64,000 nucleotides of DNA from Microbacterium sp. LWO13-1.2 (GCF_038397725.1 NZ_CP151634.1:434001-498000); one strand, 5' to 3'; positions 15,901 to 24,835 are shown, numbered from the stretch's first letter. The notes: generated by a model not told the origin, from the sequence alone. Made by a program: numbers and translations.

Positions 15901-17444
15901 TCCCAGTCGTCGCCGTAGGGCGGGCGCTGCGACTTCGCCTCGCGGGCACGGCGCAGCACGATCTCCTCCAGCCCGCTGAGCAGGGCGGCCCCCGTGGATG
16001 CCGAGTCGGCCAGCGCCACATCCTTGAACGGGTTCCGCTCGCTGGAGGTGTGCGGCAGCCACTTGAGCCAGTCGAGCTCATTCGCCCAGCCCGGCTCGGT
16101 AAGGGCGACCGTGACGAGCTCATTGGGCGAGTGCATGCCGAAGAGCTGCACGGCGACGCCTCGCAGTGCGTCGCTCGCGAGAGACGTGGGTCCGGCGACA
16201 CCGATCGATCCGACGCTCTGCAGCGACTCGAGGATCGGCACATCGGCGATCATCTTGTAGCGCTCTTCGAGGCGGTTCACGCGTTCGACGTACTCGGCGA
16301 GCGCCTCCGGCGTCTCGGTGCGCTTGATCTTGGTGCGCGATTCGCTCTCGCACACGCCCAGCCGCAGGGCGAGGAAGTTCCAATGCTCCGGTCGGCGCGT
16401 CCACAGCAGCGGCCCCAGGCGCATGGCCTCGTCGAAGACGACCGCGACGGCAGGCACCTCGTTCTGGCGCACCTCGCGTTCGCGGGGATGCGCGTGGTAG
16501 AGCTTCTCCTCGAGCCGCTCGATCTGCTCCTCGAAGGTCTCGACCTCCTTGCCCAGACGCTGACCGACGTTGGTCTTCTGGGAGATGAAGTTTCCGAACA
16601 TCATCATCGGCGACGCCGCCGCCATGAGCAGTGAGAGCATGCGGCCGGTGACCGCCCACATCGTCACGGCGAGCAGGATCGGGGCAACGAGCATCGGCCA
16701 CGGGAACAGTCGTGACGGCGCCTCGCGCGGGTATCGCGGCTCGTCGAGATCCTCGCCCTTGAATCGCTCCTCGACCCGCGGGCTGCGGTTGAACATGAGG
16801 GCGCCGCCGCGCTCCAGCACCGGGTCGCCGTCGGCCGAGCCGTCGAAATCGCTGACCATGTGCACGACGAACTCGCCGTCTCCGAGCACGAACTTCTGGC
16901 CGGGGATGACCCGCAGACGCTGCACGAGGCCGCCGTCGACGAGGATGCCGTTCGCGGAGTTCAGGTCGACGAGTTCGACGAAGGTCGCTGCGACTTCGAT
17001 TCGCGCATGCCGCTTGGACACCAGCGGATCGGCGATGGTGACGTTGTTGGAGGCATCCCGACCGATCAGGAAGTGCCCGATGGGAAGGGGGAACTCCTGC
17101 CCTGCCGCCGGCCCGGAGACCACCGAGAGCAGCGCGGCCGGGCGCGCTCCGACGCTTCCCACCGCCGCCCGGTTCGGACCGACGTTGACGACCTCGGCGA
17201 GGAATCCCGACCCGATCGGCGCATCACCGATGAGGAGATCCGGCGTGAGCATCACCGGGCTGTCACTGGTCGGCGGCGAGACCGACAACGTCAGCACGTC
17301 GGCAGGGCCCGCTGGGATGCTGCGCAGCGGATCCGTGGCGGCGATCTGCCGCGCGACGTCGGCCACGGTCGCCGTGGAGTCGGCCATCACGACGATGTCC
17401 GTCAGGGGAGCCGCAGGGCGCCGCAGTGTCAGCTTGACTCTCAT
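12933..17444 (-). CDS. essC: EssC/EccC-type FtsK/SpoIIIE ATPase of a type VII secretion system, with FHA domain
   Basis: The 1503-residue motor that would recognise WXG100 substrates and drive export. Order: a beta-grasp-like start (1-~85), FHA domain ~110-190 (FLIGRDASNNV, SKRHARI, NSANGILVDGG), membrane segments ~250-285, then three ATPase modules with Walker A motifs GGTTGAGKSE (~715), YGTSGSGKST (~1045) and AGPPLSGKTN (~1323). The first module has VLVIDEFAAL. The N-terminal FHA is typical of EssC of T7SSb rather than mycobacterial EccC. No EccB, EccD, EccE, EssA or EssB gene is nearby. Confidence 0.92.
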   Translation of the reverse strand: MRVKLTLRRPAAPLTDIVVMADSTATVADVARQIAATDPLRSIPAGPADVLTLSVSPPTSDSPVMLTPDLLIGDAPIGSGFLAEVVNVGPNRAAVGSVGARPAALLSVVSGPAAGQEFPLPIGHFLIGRDASNNVTIADPLVSKRHARIEVAATFVELVDLNSANGILVDGGLVQRLRVIPGQKFVLGDGEFVVHMVSDFDGSADGDPVLERGGALMFNRSPRVEERFKGEDLDEPRYPREAPSRLFPWPMLVAPILLAVTMWAVTGRMLSLLMAAASPMMMFGNFISQKTNVGQRLGKEVETFEEQIERLEEKLYHAHPREREVRQNEVPAVAVVFDEAMRLGPLLWTRRPEHWNFLALRLGVCESESRTKIKRTETPEALAEYVERVNRLEERYKMIADVPILESLQSVGSIGVAGPTSLASDALRGVAVQLFGMHSPNELVTVALTEPGWANELDWLKWLPHTSSERNPFKDVALADSASTGAALLSGLEEIVLRRAREAKSQRPPYGDDWDPMVYGTDVKRAAEDATFPGQAAIVVIVTNDAPVDRARLTQILERGADVGVYGLFVAPVVEALPAACRTFIDVSGGLDHATVGTVRSGVAYRDAQVEGVSHAYMTMFAKRLAPVVDSSTVIEDASDIPNSVMFLSLVGADIAADPNAVIDRWRQNNTILDRSGAPQSRLKKAGNLRAIIGQSQTDAMTLDLRTQGPHALVGGTTGAGKSEFLQAWVLGMAAAHSPDRVTFLFVDYKGGSAFADCVDLPHTVGLVTDLSPHLVRRALTSLRAELHHREHLFNRKKAKDLLELEKRRDPETPPALVLVIDEFAALAGEVPEFVDGVVDVAQRGRSLGIHLIMATQRPAGVIKDNLRANTNLRVALRMADESDSKDVVDDPVAASFPPSIPGRGIAKTGPGRLVSFQSAYAGGWTTDEVQAAEVKVAELRFGSIQTWEADQAPESDSHDEDLGPNDQKRIVASLVKAAAAAGIPAPRRPWLDDLERAVDIRDLPVLGDSQILLGKMDVPQRQLQEPAYFHPDKDGSLLVYGTSGSGKSTVLRTLAIASGFHAGTSNAEVYGIDFGSGSLRSLEVLPHVGSIIAGDDAERVQRILRSLARVLDDRGKRFSAANAASLTEYREITGKAESRILLLIDGFPQFRSEWESTTARMPFYQTFMRILGEGRPLGVHVVASADRSGSVPTAVSANVSRRVVLRLADESSYAMLNAPKDVLDERSAPGRAIVDGLETQIATLGGTPNVAEQTKLLDKLAADLRAAGAREVAEIGALPTRLSARDLPDRIGEFPVLGVAEDTLAPREFDPVGTFVVAGPPLSGKTNALKAIIGSMRRFDPEIKLFHFGGRRAQLKGYADWTRSAVTPEDAKELAKEIAEIAADETLPVRMLIVVEDVPQFADGPAEREMKALFQAVNRSDHLLIGDADVTQVTSGFGFIGDFKAGRKGIIIKPDAFDGDAVFKVPFPKVKRTDFPDGRGIFVQAGRQVTVQLPLVDGDRLV

Positions 17445-17487
17445 CGGTTGGCCTCCTGGCGCCGGGCGCCCATCTCACGAATCCTGC

Positions 17488-18840
17488 TCATACCCATTCC
17501 ACCTGCAGCGTCCGGTCACCGAATCGCACGGTGTCGCCGCGCTGCACCTCTGCGGGGTGCCCCGCGACGAGAGCCGTCTCCGACCCGTTCCGCACGACGG
17601 CGCTTCCGTTCGTCGACGCGCGGTCGACGACGAACACACCGCGTCGCGCGGGGATCACGGCGATGTGGGTCTTCGACACGGAACGCGTGTCATCGTGGAC
17701 CCGCACCAAGTGCGCCTCGCCCTCTCCGGCGGCGGCGCTGGGCGACCGGCCGAAGATGGTGGTGCCACGCACCTCGATGCGATCGCCGTTGTCCAGCACG
17801 AGCACGGCCCGTACGCCGGCGGCTGCCGGTTCGACATCGGATGCCGGAAGCTCTGGCGCTGCGGGCGAAGACGCGGCGACGACCGGTGCGGGCTGAGGGG
17901 CTGCGGCGACCGGAGCGGGTTGCGACACCGACGCTGGAACAGGCGCCGGTGTCGCAGGTGCCGCCGGAGCAGGAGCCGCCGCTGGCGGCGCGTACTGCGA
18001 CGGCCCGGGTGCACCCGTCGCGAGCGAGGGGGGAACCGCGGACACCATCGAGTCCGCTGCCGGCACGTCGGTCTGCGCCGCCGGCGACGAGCTCCGGTGC
18101 GCTCCGATCACGCCGCCGGACAGGCGCGCGCTCGGGACGTATTCCGCCACGGCATCCCGTGCCATCGGAGTGGCCAACGAGGGAAGCGGGGCCTTCTCCT
18201 CGTGCTCCGGCGTGTTCACGCGCTTGCGCGCGATGCGCATCCGCTTCTGGTCGTAGGGGTTCAGCCCCTTGCGCACATCGACGAACCAGGTCGCGGCGGC
18301 GAGATCCAGCCACCCCCTGTTGCGGCGCTCGATGTCGAACAGCGGCGAAAGGACGACGACGAGCAGCGGACCGATGAGCGGGATGACCAGCGACACGTAC
18401 GCGACCAGATAGCGCACGACAGCGCCCCGCCAGAATCGGGGGCGCTCGAGGGTTCTGACGTTCACCGAGCGGATCCCGCAGATCCCCTTGCCGAGGGTGA
18501 CGCCCTTGCGTCCGTGCAGCACGAGCTGCACGATGATGTACACCGTCATCAGCCCTTGCGAGACTGCCAGGGCGACGATGATCCAGACGAGGTCGCCGCG
18601 AGCGAAGAACTTCTCGCCATCGAATCCGCCGGCGGCCACCTGCGTCAGCAACGGCACCAGGACGATGATCGCCGGGATCATGATCAGCCCGGCCACGAAC
18701 CACTCCAGCAGTGCCGCCAGAACGCGGCGACCACGAGGAGCGGGCACCAGTCCGAGCGATGCCGCGTATGCGGGATCGGGCCGTCCGTGCGCGTCGAGTC
18801 CCTCGATCACGGGTGCGCGATCGTCGATCTCCCAGATCAC
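17488..18840 (-). CDS. RDD-family membrane protein with C-terminal FHA domain (copy 2)
   Basis: 450 residues. An RDD-type membrane domain spans ~35-175 (RRVLAALLEWFVAGLIMIP, GKGICGIRSVNVRT), followed by a Pro/Ala linker and an FHA domain ~345-445 (TTIFGRSP, SVSKTHIAV, DRASTNGSAVV). FHA domains bind phosphothreonine, so this protein can couple the locus kinase to the membrane. Start is GTG 18840, overlapping the upstream TGA (GTGA). It sits directly before the secretion ATPase gene, 43 bp apart, and has the same architecture as the protein at 23549-24835. Confidence 0.87.
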   Translation of the reverse strand: MIWEIDDRAPVIEGLDAHGRPDPAYAASLGLVPAPRGRRVLAALLEWFVAGLIMIPAIIVLVPLLTQVAAGGFDGEKFFARGDLVWIIVALAVSQGLMTVYIIVQLVLHGRKGVTLGKGICGIRSVNVRTLERPRFWRGAVVRYLVAYVSLVIPLIGPLLVVVLSPLFDIERRNRGWLDLAAATWFVDVRKGLNPYDQKRMRIARKRVNTPEHEEKAPLPSLATPMARDAVAEYVPSARLSGGVIGAHRSSSPAAQTDVPAADSMVSAVPPSLATGAPGPSQYAPPAAAPAPAAPATPAPVPASVSQPAPVAAAPQPAPVVAASSPAAPELPASDVEPAAAGVRAVLVLDNGDRIEVRGTTIFGRSPSAAAGEGEAHLVRVHDDTRSVSKTHIAVIPARRGVFVVDRASTNGSAVVRNGSETALVAGHPAEVQRGDTVRFGDRTLQVEWV

Positions 18841-19568
18841 TCCGACTCCCCTTCGCCTTCGGCGTCGGCGGGAAGGGGAACGTCGAGCAGCGCGAGGTCT
18901 TCTCGGCTGACCAGACGCGACGCGATCACGTGCTCGACGAGACGGGCACGGCGGTTCGTGGCGAAGGTGCGTTGACCGCCGCGCATGCCGGGCACACCGA
19001 TGCGATCGAACTTGTCGCACACGTTGTCGAGCTTTCGGTTGAACCGGGTGACCGTCCAGCCGAGCCGTTCGGCCGCCTTCGCAGATGTGGGGATCTCGCT
19101 CATTCCGGTGCCGTCCCTGCGCAGCTGGGGTTCGGCGAGGGCAAGGATCAGCAGCCTCTGACTGAGGGTCAGCGGAACCGCACCGATCGTGGATGCTCCG
19201 CCGTCATCGTGCTCGCGCTTCGTCGTCCGGAAGGTCGGCTCTGCGGCATGCAGGGTGAGTTCGTACGTCGTCGGGCCCGCGCTGAACACGACGGTCGTCG
19301 TCTCGAATACCAGAGGCAGTCGCGCACCTGGCGCCAGCCAGGCCTGTACACCGCCCACCGAGTCGGTCACCGTCGCGGTGAGTCGCGTCCCGACGTTCGC
19401 CAGCCACCAGAGACCGTCGTCGTCGCTGATCTCCAGGAAATGCCGGTGCAGGAACAGATTCTCGTCGAGTTCGAGGTCTCCCTCTCGCCCGACGATGAAT
19501 CGACCTCCGGCCTCGATCGGGAAGTACTCACCGGCGAACTCCACCGTCACGCCTGCTGTGCCGCTCAT
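18837..19568 (-). CDS. FHA-like domain with C-terminal winged-helix-type domain
   Basis: 243 residues. The N-terminal part (GGRFIVGREGDLELDENLFLHRHFLEIS, then WWLANVGT) follows the FHA pattern with changes at the usual Ser/His positions. Residues ~145-225 look like a helix-turn-helix or winged helix (LTLSQRLLILALAEPQL, TSAKAAERLGWTVTRFNRKLDNV). It could be the locus regulator that reads kinase phosphorylation and binds DNA, possibly the palindromic operator; that link is speculative. ATG 19568 overlaps the kinase stop (ATGA). Confidence 0.75.
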   Translation of the reverse strand: MSGTAGVTVEFAGEYFPIEAGGRFIVGREGDLELDENLFLHRHFLEISDDDGLWWLANVGTRLTATVTDSVGGVQAWLAPGARLPLVFETTTVVFSAGPTTYELTLHAAEPTFRTTKREHDDGGASTIGAVPLTLSQRLLILALAEPQLRRDGTGMSEIPTSAKAAERLGWTVTRFNRKLDNVCDKFDRIGVPGMRGGQRTFATNRRARLVEHVIASRLVSREDLALLDVPLPADAEGEGESE

Positions 19569-21211
19569 TCCACGCACCCCCGAACCGCTTCCGACGCCCG
19601 GCCGTCATCACGACGCAGCAGCACATCGATGCACACCTTGCCCGCGGCCGGCGGCACGAACTGCGCCTTCGGTTCGGGTGCCTGCTGCGGATCCACCACA
19701 CCGGTTACGTCGACGACCGACCAGATGAAGCTGTCGCCCTCGCGCGGATCCGGATTCGTCCAGGTGAATGTCACCTGTTCCCCGTCGCGCGTGCCGGTGA
19801 GTTCGGCCACCTTCGGCACTGCATCCGACGTCACGTCCTGCGGGACGACGTCGTCGTCGGTGGCGATCGGTTCCGGCGTCAATCCGGAGACGAGGAAATT
19901 CAGTCCGATGATCGCACCGACGATGATCGCCACGCCGGCGATGCCGAGGGTGACCCACAGCCCGGTGCGGCTGCGGGCTGGAGCGTGCGCAGCAGCGCCC
20001 ACCGGCCGGTCTGCCACCGGTGCCGGCGTCATCGTCGGCGCCGGAGCTGTCGCGGCGCCCTCGGGCGCCACGACCTTCGGCGCCCTCAGGATCGTGCGCT
20101 CGTCGGCGCTGGCTGCCGTCACGGGAGCAGGTGCCACCGGCATCCGGAGTTGGGTCTCGTCGATCGCCGAATCCGCCGGCGCCGGCGAGTCGAAGCGCGG
20201 CATGTCGGGCTGGACCACCGACGGGTTCTTCCGCTGCGTCGTGGCCGACGGGCGGGTGAACGCGGCGACGTCAGGGTCGATGCTGACGATCTCGCGCACA
20301 CGTGTGAGCCCGTCGCCGTCATCCTCGAGCTCTTCCGGGGACGGATGATCGTCGACGATATCGATCGGCGTCACCGAGTGCGAGAGCTCGATCTGCACCT
20401 TCTGCAGGGCGCGGCCGAACGCGACCGCGCTGGGGAACCTGTCGTCCGGGTTCTTCGCCATCGAACGTTCCAGGAGCCGCTGCAGGCTCGCCGGCGAGTC
20501 CGGGCGGCCCAGCTGCGGCAGGGCGCCGCGCTCGATCCGCTCGATGAGATCGGCGCTCGAGTTGCGCTCGCCCGGACGCTCGAAGGGCGAACGGCCGGCC
20601 AACAGCGTGTAGAGCGTCGCCCCGAGAGCCCAGACGTCGGTACGCGGTCCACTCTGCGGCGGCTCGGCGAACGACTCGGGCGGCGACCACGGGATGGACA
20701 TTCCGGATGCTTCACCGGTCGCGCCGGTCGTCGAGGCGATGCCGAAGTCGGTCAGCGCCGGCCGGTTGTACTCGGTGACGAGGATGTTCGCCGGCTTGAT
20801 GTCGCGGTGCAGGACGCCCGCCCGGTGAGCGGTCTCGACGGCCCCGGACACCTGGATGCCGACGCGCAGCGCTTCGGCCACCGAGAACGGCTCCTTGCGG
20901 GCGCGGAGCTGGAGGTTCGGACGCGGGCAGTACTCCATCACCAGATACGGACGACCGTCTCCGGCGACGTCGGACTGGTAGATCGTGACGATCGCGGGGT
21001 GCGTGGACAGCATCGCCATCACGTTCGCCTCATCGGCGAACTCGCGTGCGGCACCGCTGGAGATCCGGTCGGCCAGCAGCACCTTCACTGCCACGCGCCT
21101 GCGGGGCATCTGCTGCTCGTACAGGAACACATCGGCGAAGCCACCGGTGCCGAGCGGCTCCAGATAGGTGAAGCCGGGCAGCTCAGGCGGCGGCGAAGGA
21201 CGACGACTCAT
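19565..21211 (-). CDS. Membrane Ser/Thr protein kinase, PknB-like
   Basis: 548 residues. Kinase domain ~10-275: glycine loop GTGGFADVF, VAVKVL lysine, catalytic loop HRDIKPANIL (~134), DFG (~156), RTDVWALGATLY. A Pro/Ala linker leads to one membrane segment (~417-440) and an extracytoplasmic tail of ~100 residues containing a beta-rich module (VTFTWTNPDP) and two cysteines. It has no PASTA repeats, so the signal sensed differs from PknB of cell-wall control. It would phosphorylate threonines read by the FHA proteins around it and be opposed by the PP2C at 22743. Equivalent position to Pkb2 of bifidobacterial PFNA clusters. Confidence 0.9.
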   Translation of the reverse strand: MSRRPSPPPELPGFTYLEPLGTGGFADVFLYEQQMPRRRVAVKVLLADRISSGAAREFADEANVMAMLSTHPAIVTIYQSDVAGDGRPYLVMEYCPRPNLQLRARKEPFSVAEALRVGIQVSGAVETAHRAGVLHRDIKPANILVTEYNRPALTDFGIASTTGATGEASGMSIPWSPPESFAEPPQSGPRTDVWALGATLYTLLAGRSPFERPGERNSSADLIERIERGALPQLGRPDSPASLQRLLERSMAKNPDDRFPSAVAFGRALQKVQIELSHSVTPIDIVDDHPSPEELEDDGDGLTRVREIVSIDPDVAAFTRPSATTQRKNPSVVQPDMPRFDSPAPADSAIDETQLRMPVAPAPVTAASADERTILRAPKVVAPEGAATAPAPTMTPAPVADRPVGAAAHAPARSRTGLWVTLGIAGVAIIVGAIIGLNFLVSGLTPEPIATDDDVVPQDVTSDAVPKVAELTGTRDGEQVTFTWTNPDPREGDSFIWSVVDVTGVVDPQQAPEPKAQFVPPAAGKVCIDVLLRRDDGRASEAVRGCVE

Positions 21212-22743
21212 GGGAGATCCTCGAATGCGACGGTGACGCCGTCGCCAAGATCCACCACATCTCCGGAGAGGACGAGCGTCTGCTCGCCGGGGTGCAGACG
21301 CAGTGGATCAGCGCCGGGCCGGAGCAACGTGGATCCGTTCGTCGTGTGCAGATCGATCACGACAACCGTGTCGCCCTCTGGCCGGATCTCCAGATGGCTG
21401 CGGGAGATGTCCTGCTGCGGGCTCTCGACAGCGACGAGGTGCGGCATGTTCGCGCCGCTCGCACGCGTGGACCGAGGGCGCCGTCCGATGATCACGGTGC
21501 GGTCGAGCGCGATGACCTGGCCGGTGGACATCCGGATGCGACCACCCTGCGCCGCCGCGACCGGAATCACGGCTGTCGCCACCTCGTCGGCCACGGCCGG
21601 CGGCTGCTGACGGAGCGCCCGCAACTCGGCTGCAGAGATCGTGGCGCCGTCGTGGTCACCCGTCGCATCGACGGGGGGCGCCTTCGTACCGGGCTGATCG
21701 GAGACTGCGGACACGGAGTGCACCGTCTCGCCCCAGAGCTGGTCGAAGTCGTCGTCGGCGGACGGCGCGAGCGTCACCTCGGTCGGGAACAGCGTCACGC
21801 CGTCGATCACGGGCATGACGGGCTCGTCCGCCTCATCCGCGGAGACCACGTCGGACGCGTCATCCGCGGAGCTCTCGACCGACTCGACGTCACCCGACTC
21901 TCCGCCGTCCTCCGAGATCGGCGCAACGGGCAGCGCTTCGGTCGGCGCCGCGTCGATCGGAGTCTCCGCACCGGCGGGAACGTCCGAGAGCGCCGATTCG
22001 GCGACGGAGCCGGCACTCGCCAAGACGGAGGCGATGGGCCCCGGTGACTCGGCGGCATCGTCCACGGCCGCGACGAGCGGCTCCGCAGCCGACTCGACGG
22101 GCTCGGGTGGGCCAGCCTCGATGACGGGCCCGACGGAAGCGTCTCGCTCCGTCGGTTCTGACGCAGAGCCCGAGACACCCGGAACGGGGAAGGCGGCGAG
22201 AAGCGGAGCGGGCGCACCGGCCAGGGCAGCCGCGGAGACGCCCATCGAGGCGGAGACCACGACCGGGGTCGGACCCAACGCACTCGTGAGCTGCTCGGCG
22301 TCGTCCGGTTCGAGATCGGCGCTCACCGCAGCCGCGAGCACGAGCCCGCTGTTCACCGTGAGGACGGACCCGGAACCGGTCTCCTCCACGGTGATCTCCA
22401 CCCTGGTCGCACCGGCAACGAAACGCTCGCTCCAGGTCGTGACCTCGGCACCCGAGAATTCCACGGCACCGGTCGCAGAGCTGACCCGTGCGACGACGCG
22501 TCCGCGCAGCGCGATCCTCAGGTCGGCACCTTCAGCCACCGCTGCCACGAACGGGGGAAGCGCCGTGAACGAACCACCGGCGTGCGATGTCAGCACGTCG
22601 ACGACCGTCGCGAGTGTCTTCGTGCCCGGCAGCCGCTCCCACAGTCCCGCGAGGATCTCCCCGGGCACGTCGGGCGGCAATGCGACGAGTGCACCCGGAA
22701 TCACCATCAGGTACCACTGTCCCGGTCGGTAGATCGTCTGCAT
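21208..22743 (-). CDS. FHA-domain protein with long acidic linker
   Basis: 511 residues, no membrane segment. The first ~180 residues form a folded domain (YRPGQWYLMVIPGALVALPP), then ~200 residues of Ala/Ser/Glu/Asp/Pro low complexity, then an FHA domain ~400-510 (TVIIGRRPRS, QDISRSHLEI, DLHTTNGSTLL). The gene overlaps its neighbours on both sides (PP2C upstream by one base, kinase downstream by four). The linker is rich in possible Thr/Ser targets. Likely a cytoplasmic scaffold for phosphorylated partners. Confidence 0.85.
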   Translation of the reverse strand: MQTIYRPGQWYLMVIPGALVALPPDVPGEILAGLWERLPGTKTLATVVDVLTSHAGGSFTALPPFVAAVAEGADLRIALRGRVVARVSSATGAVEFSGAEVTTWSERFVAGATRVEITVEETGSGSVLTVNSGLVLAAAVSADLEPDDAEQLTSALGPTPVVVSASMGVSAAALAGAPAPLLAAFPVPGVSGSASEPTERDASVGPVIEAGPPEPVESAAEPLVAAVDDAAESPGPIASVLASAGSVAESALSDVPAGAETPIDAAPTEALPVAPISEDGGESGDVESVESSADDASDVVSADEADEPVMPVIDGVTLFPTEVTLAPSADDDFDQLWGETVHSVSAVSDQPGTKAPPVDATGDHDGATISAAELRALRQQPPAVADEVATAVIPVAAAQGGRIRMSTGQVIALDRTVIIGRRPRSTRASGANMPHLVAVESPQQDISRSHLEIRPEGDTVVVIDLHTTNGSTLLRPGADPLRLHPGEQTLVLSGDVVDLGDGVTVAFEDLP

Positions 22744-23552
22744 CAGCGTGTCCCTCCTGCAGCTGTACGCGGCCGTGTGTCCATGTCGAAGTCATCGGCT
22801 TCAATCGGCGTCCCCGGCCGGGTCACCACCGAGACGGCATCCAGGATCACCACGGTGATGTTGTCCCGTCCGCCCGCCTGCACTGCCTCTTCGACCAGTA
22901 CGTCGGCCGCTGTCTGCGGATCCGGGGTCGTCAGCAGGATGTCACGGATCCGCGCATCCGTCACCTCCGAGGTGAGTCCGTCGGAGCAGACCATGATCCG
23001 GTCCCCGAGTTCCGCCGGGAACAGCCAGTAGTCAGCATCTCCGGTGCTGCTCGCACCGATCGCCCTCGTGATGATGTTGCGGCGTCGATCCGTGGCGGCA
23101 TCCTCGATGGTGAGCTCACCGGCCTCGATGAGTTCCTGCACCACGGAATGATCGACCGTGATCTGCTCCAGGTCGCCGTCGGCCAACCGATACGTGCGGG
23201 AATCGCCGATGTTCATCGCCAGCCAGTAGCCGACGCCGTCGACCGAGGCGATCACGACGCCGCTGAGCGTCGTGCCCGCGCGGCCGTTGCCCGACGTCGA
23301 GAGTTCTTCCACCGCATCCCTGGCTCGCGCCAACGCGCCGCGGACGTCGTCCAGCGCGAGGGCGGAGCGGCCGACGAAGAGCGAGAATTCGGCGATCACC
23401 GCGGCACTGGCGCGTTCGCCGGCCTCGTGTCCGCCCATTCCGTCGGCGACGAGGAAGACCGGGGCGCTGGCCAGGAGCGCGTCTTCGTTGAGCGCGCGCC
23501 GGAGGCCGGGATGCGTCGCGAACCCCGTCGACACGCTGACTGCGGAACTCAC
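22743..23552 (-). CDS. prpC: PP2C-type protein phosphatase
   Basis: 269 residues, the complete PPM/PP2C fold without a membrane anchor. Metal-binding and core motifs are NEDA, VADGMGGHEAGE, GTTLSGV, GDSRTYR, DHSVVQEL, SDGLTSEV and GGRDNITVV. It would remove phosphate from Ser/Thr targets of the neighbouring kinase. Start is GTG 23552 overlapping the stop of the RDD-FHA gene. Kinase plus PP2C in one operon is standard for reversible Ser/Thr signalling in actinobacteria. Confidence 0.93.
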   Translation of the reverse strand: MSSAVSVSTGFATHPGLRRALNEDALLASAPVFLVADGMGGHEAGERASAAVIAEFSLFVGRSALALDDVRGALARARDAVEELSTSGNGRAGTTLSGVVIASVDGVGYWLAMNIGDSRTYRLADGDLEQITVDHSVVQELIEAGELTIEDAATDRRRNIITRAIGASSTGDADYWLFPAELGDRIMVCSDGLTSEVTDARIRDILLTTPDPQTAADVLVEEAVQAGGRDNITVVILDAVSVVTRPGTPIEADDFDMDTRPRTAAGGTR

Positions 23553-24835
23553 GCGTAACCACCGATCGTCACGATGCGGTCACCGATCTCGATGGCATCG
23601 CCGAGGCGTACCGGGACGCGTTGCCCTGCCGGGCACGCGATTCGCTGACCGTCGCGCACGATGGTCATGCCGTTGGTCGAGTGACGGTCGAGGACCCAGC
23701 CGCCCGACGTCTCCGCTGCGGCCTCGAAATGCGTCTTCGAGAGGGAAAGGGTCTCATCGCGCACCGAGACGAGAGTTGCGCCGTCTTCCGGTGCGGGATT
23801 GCGTCCGAAAACGGTGCGGCGCGAGACCGAGACGCGCGTGCCATCGTCCCACGTGAAGATCAGCCGATGCCCGGGAACGCTGATCCGCGTGTCTTCGAGT
23901 TCGGCATCGTCCACGGATTCCGCGGCAGGCGGGGCCGCCGGTGCGACCGGGGCCGCGGGAGCGGATGCGGGCGCGGGGGGCGTGTAGGTCGGCGCCGGGG
24001 GTGCGTATGTCGGTGCGGGCTGGATATCGACCGCAGGTTCCGGGGCTGCAGCGGGGGCGACGCGCGGCGGCTGTGCATCCTGCGTCACACCCGGGACGAA
24101 AGCAATGAGCGCACCCGGTTCGGCCACCGGCGCGGCCGGGACGACCGGTCGGCGTGCGGAAGCCGGCAGGACTGGAGCGGCCGGCGCGACGGGCGAAGCG
24201 ACCGGAGCGCCCGGCCCGGCGGGAGCAGCTGCCGAGGCGAGACCGGCAGGGAAGGCGGGAGGTCCGGATGCTGCGGCGGGCGCCGGGAAGCCAGGCAGCG
24301 CGGCGGAGGGCGCAGGGTCCGACGCGCGCGTCGGCCGCTGCGGAACCACGGCGGGCCCCGTCATCCACACGCTCGGCGAACCCGTGGCCCGCGCGTCCAG
24401 CATCAGCGAGTTCGCGACCTTGTCATGCCAGCCCTGATAGCGGCCGGAGCCGTCGAACAGGGGTGTGAAGTAGCCGACGACGATCGAGGCGGCGAGGCCG
24501 AAGATGACGTTTCGCAGCAATGCACGCCCGAACCCGAGCGGGGCGCCATCGACGGCACCGGCCAGCCGGAGTCCCTGCGCACGCATGCCGATCGACCCGT
24601 TCTTCGACTGCATCAGGGTGTACACGATGAACCAGCCGAGCAGGATCAGGCTGACGATGGGTCCGCCGATCAGGAGCGTCGTGAGCGTTCCTTCGATAGA
24701 ACCAGTGAGGGAGGCGGCGATCATCAGGCCGCCGCCGAGCACGATGGTGAGGCCGGTGGCGATCGCTGCGTCGATGACGTAGGCCACCGCGCGCCGAGAG
24801 ATCGGGGCGACCTGTCCGAACGCAAGCTGGGTCAT
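23549..24835 (-). CDS. RDD-family membrane protein with C-terminal FHA domain (copy 1)
   Basis: 428 residues. RDD domain 1-~150 with about four membrane segments (RRAVAYVIDAAIATGLTIVLGG, GSIGMRAQGLRL), ~190 residues of Pro/Ala-rich linker and an FHA domain ~335-425 (RTVFGRNPAPEDG, SLSKTHFEA, DRHSTNGMTIV). Same design as 17488-18840 but clearly diverged, so an old duplication. Overlaps the transglutaminase-like gene by ATGA and the PP2C gene by GTGA. Confidence 0.88.
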   Translation of the reverse strand: MTQLAFGQVAPISRRAVAYVIDAAIATGLTIVLGGGLMIAASLTGSIEGTLTTLLIGGPIVSLILLGWFIVYTLMQSKNGSIGMRAQGLRLAGAVDGAPLGFGRALLRNVIFGLAASIVVGYFTPLFDGSGRYQGWHDKVANSLMLDARATGSPSVWMTGPAVVPQRPTRASDPAPSAALPGFPAPAAASGPPAFPAGLASAAAPAGPGAPVASPVAPAAPVLPASARRPVVPAAPVAEPGALIAFVPGVTQDAQPPRVAPAAAPEPAVDIQPAPTYAPPAPTYTPPAPASAPAAPVAPAAPPAAESVDDAELEDTRISVPGHRLIFTWDDGTRVSVSRRTVFGRNPAPEDGATLVSVRDETLSLSKTHFEAAAETSGGWVLDRHSTNGMTIVRDGQRIACPAGQRVPVRLGDAIEIGDRIVTIGGYA

